A stretch of DNA of 64,000 nt from Natrinema versiforme (GTDB taxonomy: Archaea > Halobacteriota > Halobacteria > Halobacteriales > Natrialbaceae): NCBI RefSeq assembly GCF_005576615.1, contig NZ_CP040330.1, positions 2,666,001-2,730,000 on the forward strand, given 5' to 3'. This document shows positions 24,958-33,411 of this stretch, piece after piece. The position numbers were made by a program, and so were the translations under genes. The notes beneath the pieces were generated by a model. That model ran no database searches. It saw only the letters and a list, made by a program, of their open reading frames with translations, and was not told the origin of the DNA. Numbering within the stretch: the first letter of the stretch is position 1; each line of letters begins with the position of its first letter.

Positions 24958-25026
24958 ATGACCGACACTCGTCCGCGACGACGGCGACGGACTCGAGGAG
25001 CGGGAGGTGATCCCCGGTGGAGCTGA
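24958..25026 (+). CDS. Arg-rich upstream ORF overlapping the topA start
   Basis: A 22-codon ORF (MTDTRPRRRRRTRGAGGDPR then WS) whose TGA lies 10 bases inside topA. Its ATG is placed about 28 bases after a TATA-like GTTATC, as for a leaderless transcript. Its last third contains GGAGGTGATC (25003-25012), a near-perfect complement of the 16S rRNA 3' end, 4 bases before the topA GTG. Ribosomes finishing this ORF would be delivered to topA. It may be a leader peptide; nine of 22 residues are Arg. No homologue known to me. Confidence 0.5.
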   Translation: MTDTRPRRRRRTRGAGGDPRWS

Positions 25027-27548
25027 TAATCACGGAGAAAGACAACGCTGCCCGCCGGATCGCCGACATTCTGAGCGGCGGGACCTACGACTCGAGTCGC
25101 GAGAACGGCGTCAACGTCTACGAGTGGGGCGGCAAGCGCTGCGTGGGGCTGTCGGGCCACGTCGTCGGCGTCGACTTCCCCTCGGAGTACTCCGACTGGC
25201 GGGATGTCGAGCCGGTGGAGTTGATCGACGCGAGCGTCGAGAAGACGGCGACGAAGGAGAACATCGTCGCGACGCTGCGACTGCTCTCTCGTCGCGCCCA
25301 GCGGGTGACGATCGCGACTGACTACGACCGCGAGGGCGAACTGATCGGCAAGGAGGCCTACGACATCGTCCGGAACGTCGACGAGGACGTGCCGATTCGC
25401 CGGGTGCGGTTCTCCTCGATCACGGAGAACGAGGTCCAGAGCGCGTTCAACGAACCCGACGAACTCGACTTCGACCTCGCGGCGGCCGGTGAGGCCCGCC
25501 AGATCATCGACCTCGTCTGGGGAGCCGCGCTCACCCGCTATCTCTCCCTCTCCGCGGGGCAACTGGGCAACGACTTCATCTCCGTCGGCCGGGTCCAGTC
25601 GCCGACGCTGAAGCTGATCGTCGACCGCGAGCGCGAGATCGAGGCCTTCGATCCCGAGGACTACTGGGAGCTCTTCGCGGATCTGACGAAGAGAGAGGCG
25701 CAACACGCCTCGGAGACGTCGAGCGGTGAGGAACCGCGAGATGACGAGACGGCCTTCGAAGCGCAGTACTTCTACCGCGACGAGGACGACAACGAGGCCG
25801 AACGCGTCTGGGAGGAGGCCACCGCGGACGAGGTCTACGAGACGCTCGCCGACCGCGACGCCGCAACGGTCGTCGACGTCAACCGGCGGACCCGCACCGA
25901 CACGCCGCCGGAGCCGTTCAACACCACCCAGTTCATCCGCGCGGCGGGTGCCATCGGCTACTCGGCCAAGCGGGCGATGTCGATCGCCGAGGACCTCTAC
26001 ACCGCCGGCTACATCACCTACCCGCGGACCGATAACACCGTCTATCCCGACGATCTCGACCCCGAGGAACTCTTAGACGAGTTCGTCGGCCATCCGTCGC
26101 TCGGCGAGAGCGCCGAGTCGCTGCTCGAGGCCGACGAGATCCTGCCAACGGAAGGCGACGAGGAGACGACCGACCACCCGCCCATTCATCCCACGGGCGA
26201 GATTCCGACCCGCGGCGACGTGAGCGACGACGAGTGGGAGGTCTTCGAACTCGTCGTGCGTCGCTTCTACGCGACCGTCGCCGACGCCGCGGAGTGGGAG
26301 CACCTCAAGGTCGTCGCGGAAGTCGAGGACCACCGGCTCAAATCGAACGGCAAGCGGCTGGTCGAACCCGGCTATCACGATGTCTATCCCTACTTCTCCA
26401 CCACGGAGAACTTCGTCCCCGATGTCGACGAGGGCGAGGAGTTGGGGCTCTCCGACGTCGAACTCGAGGAGAAACAGACCCAGCCGCCGCGCCGGTACGG
26501 CCAGTCGCGGCTCATCGAGACCATGGAGGGAATGGGGATCGGAACGAAAAGTACGAGACATAATACTCTGGAAAAATTATATGATCGTGGCTACATCGAG
26601 AGCGATCCGCCGCGGCCGACGAAGCTCGCGATGGCCGTCGTGGACGCGGCCGAGAACTACGCCGACCGGATCGTCAGCGAGGAGATGACGGCCCAGCTCG
26701 AGGCCGACATGGACGCCATCGCGAACGGCGAGGCGACCCTCGACGACGTGACCGACGAGTCCCGGGAGATGCTCGAGGAGATCTTCGAGAACCTCGCGGA
26801 GTCCAGAGACGAGATCGGCGATCACCTCCGCAAGTCGCTCAAAGACGACAAGCGGCTGGGGCCGTGTCCCGAGTGCGGCGAGGACCTGCTCGTCCGTCGC
26901 AGCCGCCACGGCTCCTATTTCATCGGCTGTGACGGCTATCCCGACTGCGAGAACACGCTGCCCCTGCCCTCGACCGGCAAGCCGCTCATCCTCGAGGACG
27001 AGTGCGAGGAACACGGCCTGAACGAGGTCAAGATGCTCGCGGGCCGGCAGACCTTCGTCCACGGCTGCCCGCTCTGTAAGGCCGAGGACGCCGGCGAGGG
27101 GCCGGTACTGGGCGCGTGTCCCGAGTGTGGAGACGAGCACGGCGGCGAATTGGCGGTCAAAACGCTCCAGAGCGGCTCGCGGCTCGTCGGCTGTACGCGC
27201 TATCCCGACTGCGAGTACTCGCTGCCGCTACCCCGCCGGGGCGACATCGAGGTCACCGACGAGCGCTGCGAGGAACACGACCTGCCGGAACTCGTCGTCC
27301 ACAGCGGCGACGAGCCGTGGGAGCTCGGCTGTCCGATCTGTAACTATCAGGAGTTCCAGGCCCGCGAGAGCGAATCCGGCTCGGACCTCGAGGCGCTCGA
27401 CGGCGTCGGCGCGAAGACTGTCGAGAAACTCGCCGACGCGGGGATCGAGGACCTCGAGGACCTGACCGACGCCGATCCGGACGCGATCGCGGACGACGTC
27501 GAGGGCGTCAGCGCCGACCGCGTTCGGAGCTGGCAGGCGAAGGCTTGA
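25017..27548 (+). CDS. topA: DNA topoisomerase I (type IA)
   Basis: An 843-residue enzyme that relaxes negative supercoils. The TOPRIM domain starts MELIITEKDNAARRIADIL and has the DxDxE metal motif in TDYDREGELIGKEAYD near 105. The catalytic Tyr is about residue 335 in GYITYPRTDN. C-terminal zinc ribbons carry CPECGEDLLVRR, CDGYPDCENTLPLP, CPLC, CPECGDEHGGEL, CTRYPDCEYSLPLP and CPIC. The last 55 residues form a helix-hairpin-helix (LDGVGAKTVEKLADAG). The GTG start is the first possible, because TGA lies in frame 9 bases upstream, and it has a very strong Shine-Dalgarno. Residues 509-525 are coded by an AT-rich patch. An IS element abuts the stop codon. Confidence 0.95.
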   Translation: MELIITEKDNAARRIADILSGGTYDSSRENGVNVYEWGGKRCVGLSGHVVGVDFPSEYSDWRDVEPVELIDASVEKTATKENIVATLRLLSRRAQRVTIATDYDREGELIGKEAYDIVRNVDEDVPIRRVRFSSITENEVQSAFNEPDELDFDLAAAGEARQIIDLVWGAALTRYLSLSAGQLGNDFISVGRVQSPTLKLIVDREREIEAFDPEDYWELFADLTKREAQHASETSSGEEPRDDETAFEAQYFYRDEDDNEAERVWEEATADEVYETLADRDAATVVDVNRRTRTDTPPEPFNTTQFIRAAGAIGYSAKRAMSIAEDLYTAGYITYPRTDNTVYPDDLDPEELLDEFVGHPSLGESAESLLEADEILPTEGDEETTDHPPIHPTGEIPTRGDVSDDEWEVFELVVRRFYATVADAAEWEHLKVVAEVEDHRLKSNGKRLVEPGYHDVYPYFSTTENFVPDVDEGEELGLSDVELEEKQTQPPRRYGQSRLIETMEGMGIGTKSTRHNTLEKLYDRGYIESDPPRPTKLAMAVVDAAENYADRIVSEEMTAQLEADMDAIANGEATLDDVTDESREMLEEIFENLAESRDEIGDHLRKSLKDDKRLGPCPECGEDLLVRRSRHGSYFIGCDGYPDCENTLPLPSTGKPLILEDECEEHGLNEVKMLAGRQTFVHGCPLCKAEDAGEGPVLGACPECGDEHGGELAVKTLQSGSRLVGCTRYPDCEYSLPLPRRGDIEVTDERCEEHDLPELVVHSGDEPWELGCPICNYQEFQARESESGSDLEALDGVGAKTVEKLADAGIEDLEDLTDADPDAIADDVEGVSADRVRSWQAKA

Positions 27549-27700
27549 CATCCTCCCCGCCCTGAAGGGCGAGGATTCCCGACCGCGTTTGGGATATTGT
27601 GGTTTACGACGTGACCTGTTCTTGAGGTGCGAACGCACCAGTTTCCTTGTCAAACAGGTACGTCGATGGCTGTGCCAACCAGCCGTTACTCCTATTCACC
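27549..27700 (-). ncRNA. Predicted omega/reRNA overlapping the tnpB 3' end
   Basis: In IS200/IS605 elements an RNA covering the end of tnpB and the right element end binds TnpB, and the sequence just outside the element acts as the guide. Here the scaffold would end in the GGGCGGGGAGGATGTCAA part of the right-end hairpin. The adjacent guide, on minus, would start GCCTTCGCCTGCCAGCTCC, the reverse complement of the topA 3' end. The extent is approximate; presence is inferred from family knowledge. Confidence 0.4.
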
Positions 27701-28884
27701 GAAAGACTCGGTGAACTCGGAGATACTTTCTGTCGAATGTTCTCAGCGCCGTTCACGTCCGCGTTCGCTACCGTGTCACAACTATCGCAGACGTACAACC
27801 CGCGTTCAACACGGTTCTTCTTCCGCTTCCGACCACAACACGAACACGACTTCGAGGTGTCACGCTCTGACACCTTTTCAACCGTGATACCCTCCATCTC
27901 TGCCTTGTACGTGAGAAGGCCGGTGAAGCGGTCGAACGCCCAGGAATGCAAGTCAAGGTTGCCGTGCTTACCCCAGTTCTTCGACTCCTCGTCTTCTTCG
28001 TCCTCGCGGATGCCGGAGAGGTCGCCCACCACAATCGTTCCAACGCCCTCATCAACACACCGCTGGACGATGTGCTTGGAGAGGGTGTGGAAGTAGTGGG
28101 TGCGGCGAGCCGACTTCTTCTGGTTCAACCGCGTGGCTTGCTCTGAGTCGGAGTCGTCACAGCGAGCGATGCGTTTGCTGAAGTAGTAGTCGTCCTGCTT
28201 CAGGCAGTTCAGCGGGTACAGTTCGCTGTGGCCGTCTTCGTAGGCGAGCGCGGCGAAGTTGTTGATACCGAGGTCAACACCCACGGTTTTCTCACCGGGT
28301 GCGTCAGAAACCTCGATTTCGACCTTGCACACGAAGTGCAGTTCCCATTCAGCACCTGTCCACACGGCTCTCACTTGTTGGACGTTCTCCACGGTGGAGA
28401 GGTCAACGTCAGGCCGGGTATGATACTCGCAGAGAATGAAGTCCGACCAATACTCCTTGCGGTTCGAGCCTTTGCTGAGTCGGACTCTCTCGTCCTCTGT
28501 GTCGAGTTTGAAGCCAGCGGCTTTGAACGTGACCGTGCTTCGCGGGTGGTCGTCGCCGTGTTTGCGGTACTCCGGGGGGTTCGCTCGTGCATCTCCGTTG
28601 CGTCGTTTGCCGTACCAGCCATTGAACGCCTCAGCGAGTTCTTGAAGGACTCGCTGACTTGACTGAGAATGCAGGTCATCGTAGCGTTCGTGTGAGTTCA
28701 GGTACGTGGTGAGTTCATTGTGACCGGGAATGTGGCCGATTTCGCCCCACACGCGGTCGCAGACCCACCGTCCGACGTTCCAGAGTTTACTGGCGGCGAA
28801 CCCGAGCGAATCAAGGTCATCAGACACCTGTTGCTGGTTCCGTATGGAAGCAGTGTAGGTGCGGGTGACGACCTGTTTCGCCAT
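27604..28884 (-). CDS. tnpB: RNA-guided endonuclease TnpB (IS1341-type)
   Basis: A 426-residue TnpB. The OrfB_IS605 N-terminal helices lead to a RuvC-like nuclease split around a zinc ribbon. RuvC-I Asp is D204 in VGVDLGINNFAAL. The zinc ribbon is C347/C350 (CSCC) and C366/C369 (CDSC). RuvC-III Asp is D376 in ANADVNGAEN. At RuvC-II, where TnpB normally has Glu-Asp-Leu, this protein reads VVGDLSGIRE, with Gly287 in place of the catalytic Glu. The C-terminal 40 residues (SVNRSNGWLAQPSTYLF...) are variable. No tnpA is nearby. It may need a rearranged Glu, or be a dead or purely regulatory TnpB. Confidence 0.88.
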   Translation of the reverse strand: MAKQVVTRTYTASIRNQQQVSDDLDSLGFAASKLWNVGRWVCDRVWGEIGHIPGHNELTTYLNSHERYDDLHSQSSQRVLQELAEAFNGWYGKRRNGDARANPPEYRKHGDDHPRSTVTFKAAGFKLDTEDERVRLSKGSNRKEYWSDFILCEYHTRPDVDLSTVENVQQVRAVWTGAEWELHFVCKVEIEVSDAPGEKTVGVDLGINNFAALAYEDGHSELYPLNCLKQDDYYFSKRIARCDDSDSEQATRLNQKKSARRTHYFHTLSKHIVQRCVDEGVGTIVVGDLSGIREDEEDEESKNWGKHGNLDLHSWAFDRFTGLLTYKAEMEGITVEKVSERDTSKSCSCCGRKRKKNRVERGLYVCDSCDTVANADVNGAENIRQKVSPSSPSLSVNRSNGWLAQPSTYLFDKETGAFAPQEQVTS

Positions 28885-29175
28885 ACGTAACCTATGTAGT
28901 CAAAACTACTTGAAGGTGCGGATTCGGACGTAGAATATCCTGCCGTGCTATCGAACGGTTGAATGTGTAGGAGTTGTCGGATTCATCCCCGCCCTAAAGG
29001 ACGGGGCTTTCTCCTCGATTCTCCGTAAACCGGCGCTGGCTCTCGGCCGGTCGCGCGGACCGCGACATTGAATCTCGTTTTGCTGGAGGTAGAATTAACT
29101 GAGTGTGTCTGCATGTACAACTATCAACGCGATTGCGTGTAGCGGAATCACGCACGCCGTGAGACAGGGACCACT
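28885..29175. other. Left end of the IS element and upstream region of the HEAT-PQQ gene
   Basis: It contains the tnpB promoter side, the left hairpin (28987-29006) and about 160 bases upstream of the HEAT-repeat gene. AGAATTAAC near 29090 is TATA-like, which would leave a leader of about 60 bases before the ATG at 29176. No gene is seen. Confidence 0.45.
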
Positions 29176-32100
29176 ATGTCAGAATTGAACAATATAGCGG
29201 ACAGAGCGGGCGAGGGAGAGGGGGACGGAGTCGAAGTCACCGTCGGTATCGATCAATTAGAGGAGTTTCTCACAGCTGACGACCCCGAAGTCAGGGAGTA
29301 CGCGGCCAAGACGCTGGCCAACGAGGCGTCGGATCGACCGGCGGACGTTCGGTCCGCGGTGGAGTCGCTCACAGACTGCCTCGAGGACGATCCGGCGATC
29401 AGATCGCACGCGGCGGCGGCGCTGTCGGCCGTCGCGGCCGCCTACCCGCGAGACGCGCGGGACGCCGTGCCGGCGCTGACCGATCGCCTCGAGGGATCGA
29501 CGGCGGTCCGAGGGGACGCGGCGGACGCGCTCGCGTCGATCGCCGACGACTACGCGACCGGCGTCGCCGACTCGGCGGCGGAACTCGCGGCCTACGTCAC
29601 CGACGATCAGGAGCGCGTCCGAGTTCGGACGACGGACGCGCTCGCGGCCATCGCCGACGCCGATCCCGAGCGGGTCGTGTCGATCGCCGATGAGGTCGCG
29701 GCCGCGACCGACGACGAGACCGCGACGGTCCGGGAGAACGCGACGGCGATCCTCGCGGCCGCCGCGGAGCGAGAGCCCGACGCCGTCCTCGACGCCGTCG
29801 ATCGGCTCGTCGACCGACTCGAGGACGAGCCCGTCATCAGGGAACACGCCGCTCGAGCGATCCGGTCGATCGCGGCCGAGCGGCCCTCGGAAGCGACAAC
29901 GGCGGTCGAACCCGTCGCGGCGGGACTAACCGACGAACGCGACGCCGTTCGCGCCGACGCCGCGGCAACGCTCGCGGCCGTCGCGGCGGAGCGGCCGGAG
30001 CCCGTCGGCGAGGTCGTCGACTCGCTGGCCGCCAGCCTCGACCGCGAGGCCGCCGTCCGCCGGGAGACGGTCGGCGCGCTCCGGGCCGTTACCGGGAGCA
30101 CCCCCGACGCGGTCGCACCGGCCGTCGACTCACTCGTCGAACGGCTCGCGGACGACCTCGAGTCCGTTCGTATCGATGCGGCCGCCGCGCTGGCGACGCT
30201 GGCGGCGGAGCGGCCCGACGCGGTCGAGTCGGCCGTCGAACCGCTCGCGGAGCGCCTCGAGGGGGACGAGCCGGCGATCCGAAGCCACGGCGTCGCGGCG
30301 ATCGCCGCCGTCGGGGACGCGACACCCGAGGCCGTCGCCCCCGTCGTCGCCGAACTCGCCGGCGTGCTCGCGGACGAGGACGACGACGTACGGTTCGAAG
30401 CCGCCCGCGCCGTCGCGGCGGTCGCGGCGGTTCGGCCCGACGCGATCCGACCGATCGTCTCCCGGCTCGCCGACCGACTCGACGATCCACACGAACCCGT
30501 CCGCCGCCGCGCGGCCGACGCGCTGGGCGAACTCGCGCTCGCGGACGCCGACGACGAGGACGACGTCTCGGTGCTGGTCGACCGACTCGAGGACGACGAC
30601 GAGTGGGTCCGCGGCCACGCCGCCCGCCGGCTGGCGGAGATCGCCGAGTCGCGGGTCGCCGACGCGCATCCGGCGGTCCGATCGCTGTGCCGGCGGCTCG
30701 AGCACGACGACGCGGCGGTCCGGCGGTCGGCTGCCAGAGACCTCGTGCCGATCACCGCCGAACGGCCGCGGGAAGCCCGTGAGGCCGTCGCACCGCTCGG
30801 CGACCGGCTCGCGGACAACGACGCGAGCGTTCGGAACAACGCCGCGCTCGCGCTCTCCCGACTCGCCGGAACCGACCCGGACGAGGTCCGGCCGGCGCTG
30901 ATCGGGCTCTTCGGCGCGGTCGACGATCCCGACCGCAGCGTTCGCGCCACGGTCCGCGAGACCCTCGCCGCGGTCGCGCCCGTCTCTCGCAGCGACCGCC
31001 GGCCACCGGTCGCGCTCGCCGTCGCGGAGACCGACGCCGACGAGGAACCGATCCGCATCGCCGCCTGCGAGGCGCTTGCCGCCCTCGGCCTCGAGACGGG
31101 GGCCGAAACGGAGGCCGCCGTCGGGGCCGTCTGCGACCTGCTCGTCGAGCCGACGCCGAGGGTGCACACGGCGGCGCTGGAGACGCTCGAGTCGCTCCTC
31201 GCTGCGGAGAGCGAGACCGAGCCGACGGCGATGGAGGCCCTCACCGAGATCATCTCGGCCGGCGACGAGCGCGCGACCGCGGCGGCGACAGCGCTGGCCG
31301 ACATCGCACGGACGGACGCGGACCTGCTCGCCGAGGCGGCGACTCCGCTGGTCGAGCGGTTTCGGGCGGCGACGGGCGACCGGCGGCGGGCGCTCGGCCG
31401 CGTCCTGACCGCGGTCGTCGCGAAAACCGACCGCAGACCGGTCACGGCGCTGTTGCTCGACGACCTCGAGTCGGCCGAGGCCGAGACCGATCGGGCGTCG
31501 ATCGCGGGCGAGATCGCCCGACTGGCGGCCGCGTCTCCGGACGACGCCGCGGAGAGCCGGGAGCGACTGGTCGCCGTGCTCGACGACGATACCGAGGCGG
31601 TCCGCGGATACGCGGCGCTGGCGCTCGGAACGCTCGCGCTTGCAGACGCCGACGACGGCTCCGCGTTGGGGGACAATCTCGACAGCGTCGACGATCGGCT
31701 GCTCGACGCCGCCTCGCTCGTCAGCGGAGGCGAGACGCCGAGTCACACCGACGGGATCAACAACCAGCTCTCCGGGCTCGGGAACCGGCTCGAGGACGAC
31801 CCGTGGGCGGCCGGGCTCGCCGTGCTCGCGCTCGGGGTGCTCGCCGACGAGTCGGACAGCCTGCGGCCGACCGGCGTCTCGAAGGTCGCGGCCGGGATCG
31901 CCGTCGAGAATCCGATCGTTCGGGCCACCGCCGGGCGCACGCTCGCGACGATGGCCGCGGACGATCCGCAGGGGCTCGAGGCGGCGACCGACGAGCTGTC
32001 TGCGGCGCTCTCGGATCCGGACGCCGACGTTCGGGCCGCCGCTGCCGGCACGCTCGCCGACGTCGCCGAGTCGACCGACGAACTCGAGGCCGAGGCGGAT

Positions 32101-33384
32101 AGTCTCGCGGCCGAACTCCGACCGCGCCTCGCCGATCCCGACGGGCGCGTTCGAGCCCGTGCGATCCGGGCGCTGACTGCCCTCGAAGCCGTCGACTCGC
32201 TTTCCGCGATTCGGCCACTGGTCGACGACCCGGTCCCGGCGGTCTCGAGCGCGGCGTCGACCGCGACGGACCGTCTCGAGGACGGCGACGACGGGAACGA
32301 CGAGTTCGACTGGCCGATGGCCCGTGCGGGGCCGGCGAGCACCGGCTTCGTCGGCCGCGGCGACGCGCTCGGCGGGCGGCCGACCAAGCAGTGGCGCGTC
32401 GAGACCGCCGGGACCGTCGACGCCCCGCCGGCGCTGGTCGGCGACACCGTCTTCGCCACGAGCGACGCCGGCTCCGTCATCGCACTGGCCCTCGGAGACG
32501 GCGACGAGCGCTGGCGGTTCGAGACCGACGCGCCGATCGGGACGACGCCCGCCGTGGTCGGCGACACCGTCTACGTCGGCGGCGACGCCGCGGTCTACGC
32601 GCTCGATATCGAGACCGGCGAGCGGCGGTGGCGGTATCGGATGGACGCCACGGTCCGCACGTCCCCGGTCGTCGCAAACGGAACGGTCTACGTCGGCAGC
32701 GACACCCTCCACGCGATCGACGCCGACACTGGCCACCCGCGCTGGACGGCCCCGCTCACGGATTCGCTCGTCGGCGTCGCCGTCGACGATGGCGTCGCCT
32801 ACGCCACCTGTGCCGAGCGCGTGATCGCGCTCGCGGCCGCCGACGGGAGCCGGCGCTGGGAGACGGACCTCGAGGTCGCGGGAACGGTACGGACGCCACC
32901 GGCGGTCGCGGACGGGAGCGTCTACGTCGGCTGCGGGGGGACGCTGTGCGCGCTGTCGGCCGCCGACGGCTCGCGGGAGTTCCGGTTCGACACCGGCGGC
33001 CGGTTCGCCGCGTCGCCGGCGGTCGCGAACGGGAGCGTCTATGCCGCCAGTACCGACGGAAGCGTCTACGCGGTCGACGCGAGGACGGGCGCGGAACGCT
33101 GGCGGGTCGACGCCGGCGAGGCGACGACAGATCCGGTCGTCATCGACGACACCGTCTGTCTGGGTACCGGCGACGGCCACGTTACCGCGCTGGGGATCGG
33201 CGACGGCTCCCGGCAGTGGGAACTCGCGGTGGACCCCGTGACAGCGGTGACGGCGATCGCCGTCGCGAGCGAGCGGCTCTGTCTCGTCGGACCGGAGGGC
33301 ATCACCGCGATCGGTGACGCACAGTCGTCGTGGAAGGAGTCGATTTCGGGGCTGTTCACCCGGTTCGGAAACGGCTCGTCGTAG
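29176..33384 (+). CDS. HEAT-repeat / PQQ-like beta-propeller fusion protein
   Basis: A 1402-residue acidic protein. Residues about 20-1040 are more than 20 HEAT-like helical repeats of 37-40 residues (a typical unit: VRADAAATLAAVAAERPEPV). At about 1045, DWPMARAGPASTGFVG opens a PQQ-like propeller to about 1380 with repeated blades of the form PPALVGDTVFATSDAGSVIAL, TPAVVGDTVYVGGDAAVYAL and SPAVANGSVYAASTDGSVYAV. There is no signal peptide, Tat motif or membrane segment, so it is predicted to stay in the cytoplasm, unlike most PQQ-propeller proteins of haloarchaea. Both halves are protein-binding scaffolds; no catalytic residues are evident. Probably a large assembly platform or sensor; function unknown. 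Confidence 0.85.
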   Translation: MSELNNIADRAGEGEGDGVEVTVGIDQLEEFLTADDPEVREYAAKTLANEASDRPADVRSAVESLTDCLEDDPAIRSHAAAALSAVAAAYPRDARDAVPALTDRLEGSTAVRGDAADALASIADDYATGVADSAAELAAYVTDDQERVRVRTTDALAAIADADPERVVSIADEVAAATDDETATVRENATAILAAAAEREPDAVLDAVDRLVDRLEDEPVIREHAARAIRSIAAERPSEATTAVEPVAAGLTDERDAVRADAAATLAAVAAERPEPVGEVVDSLAASLDREAAVRRETVGALRAVTGSTPDAVAPAVDSLVERLADDLESVRIDAAAALATLAAERPDAVESAVEPLAERLEGDEPAIRSHGVAAIAAVGDATPEAVAPVVAELAGVLADEDDDVRFEAARAVAAVAAVRPDAIRPIVSRLADRLDDPHEPVRRRAADALGELALADADDEDDVSVLVDRLEDDDEWVRGHAARRLAEIAESRVADAHPAVRSLCRRLEHDDAAVRRSAARDLVPITAERPREAREAVAPLGDRLADNDASVRNNAALALSRLAGTDPDEVRPALIGLFGAVDDPDRSVRATVRETLAAVAPVSRSDRRPPVALAVAETDADEEPIRIAACEALAALGLETGAETEAAVGAVCDLLVEPTPRVHTAALETLESLLAAESETEPTAMEALTEIISAGDERATAAATALADIARTDADLLAEAATPLVERFRAATGDRRRALGRVLTAVVAKTDRRPVTALLLDDLESAEAETDRASIAGEIARLAAASPDDAAESRERLVAVLDDDTEAVRGYAALALGTLALADADDGSALGDNLDSVDDRLLDAASLVSGGETPSHTDGINNQLSGLGNRLEDDPWAAGLAVLALGVLADESDSLRPTGVSKVAAGIAVENPIVRATAGRTLATMAADDPQGLEAATDELSAALSDPDADVRAAAAGTLADVAESTDELEAEADSLAAELRPRLADPDGRVRARAIRALTALEAVDSLSAIRPLVDDPVPAVSSAASTATDRLEDGDDGNDEFDWPMARAGPASTGFVGRGDALGGRPTKQWRVETAGTVDAPPALVGDTVFATSDAGSVIALALGDGDERWRFETDAPIGTTPAVVGDTVYVGGDAAVYALDIETGERRWRYRMDATVRTSPVVANGTVYVGSDTLHAIDADTGHPRWTAPLTDSLVGVAVDDGVAYATCAERVIALAAADGSRRWETDLEVAGTVRTPPAVADGSVYVGCGGTLCALSAADGSREFRFDTGGRFAASPAVANGSVYAASTDGSVYAVDARTGAERWRVDAGEATTDPVVIDDTVCLGTGDGHVTALGIGDGSRQWELAVDPVTAVTAIAVASERLCLVGPEGITAIGDAQSSWKESISGLFTRFGNGSS

Positions 33385-33411
33385 GTCTCGGCGGCTCGAA
33401 CGGGTGACCGT

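Larger units (their letters stand above)
27549..29010 (-). mobile_element. IS200/IS605-family (IS1341-type) element carrying only tnpB
   Basis: The element contains tnpB without a Y1 transposase (tnpA), so any movement would need a TnpA from elsewhere. Subterminal hairpins bracket it: 27551-27575 on the right (TnpB 3') side and 28987-29006 on the left. In minus-strand reading these are CCTCGCCCT-TC-AGGGCGGGG and CCCCGTCCT-TT-AGGGCGGGG. The exact ends are not fixed; the right end lies against the topA stop codon. No target duplication is expected for this family. Its G+C and codon use are lower than those of the flanking genes. Confidence 0.75.

Noticed and set aside
26541-26590. An intein or intron in topA at the AT-rich patch
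   Set aside because: The reading frame and the conserved protein sequence continue through the patch without any insertion.
28987-29006. The left hairpin as the right end of a second, lost IS1341-type element
   Set aside because: Its sequence could fit either reading. Without another copy, treating it as the left subterminal hairpin of the tnpB element is simpler.
30130-33180. A 1016-codon open frame on minus opposite the HEAT-PQQ gene
   Set aside because: The Arg/Gly/Asp-rich antisense product has no domain signature, while the plus-strand product shows regular HEAT repeats and propeller blades.
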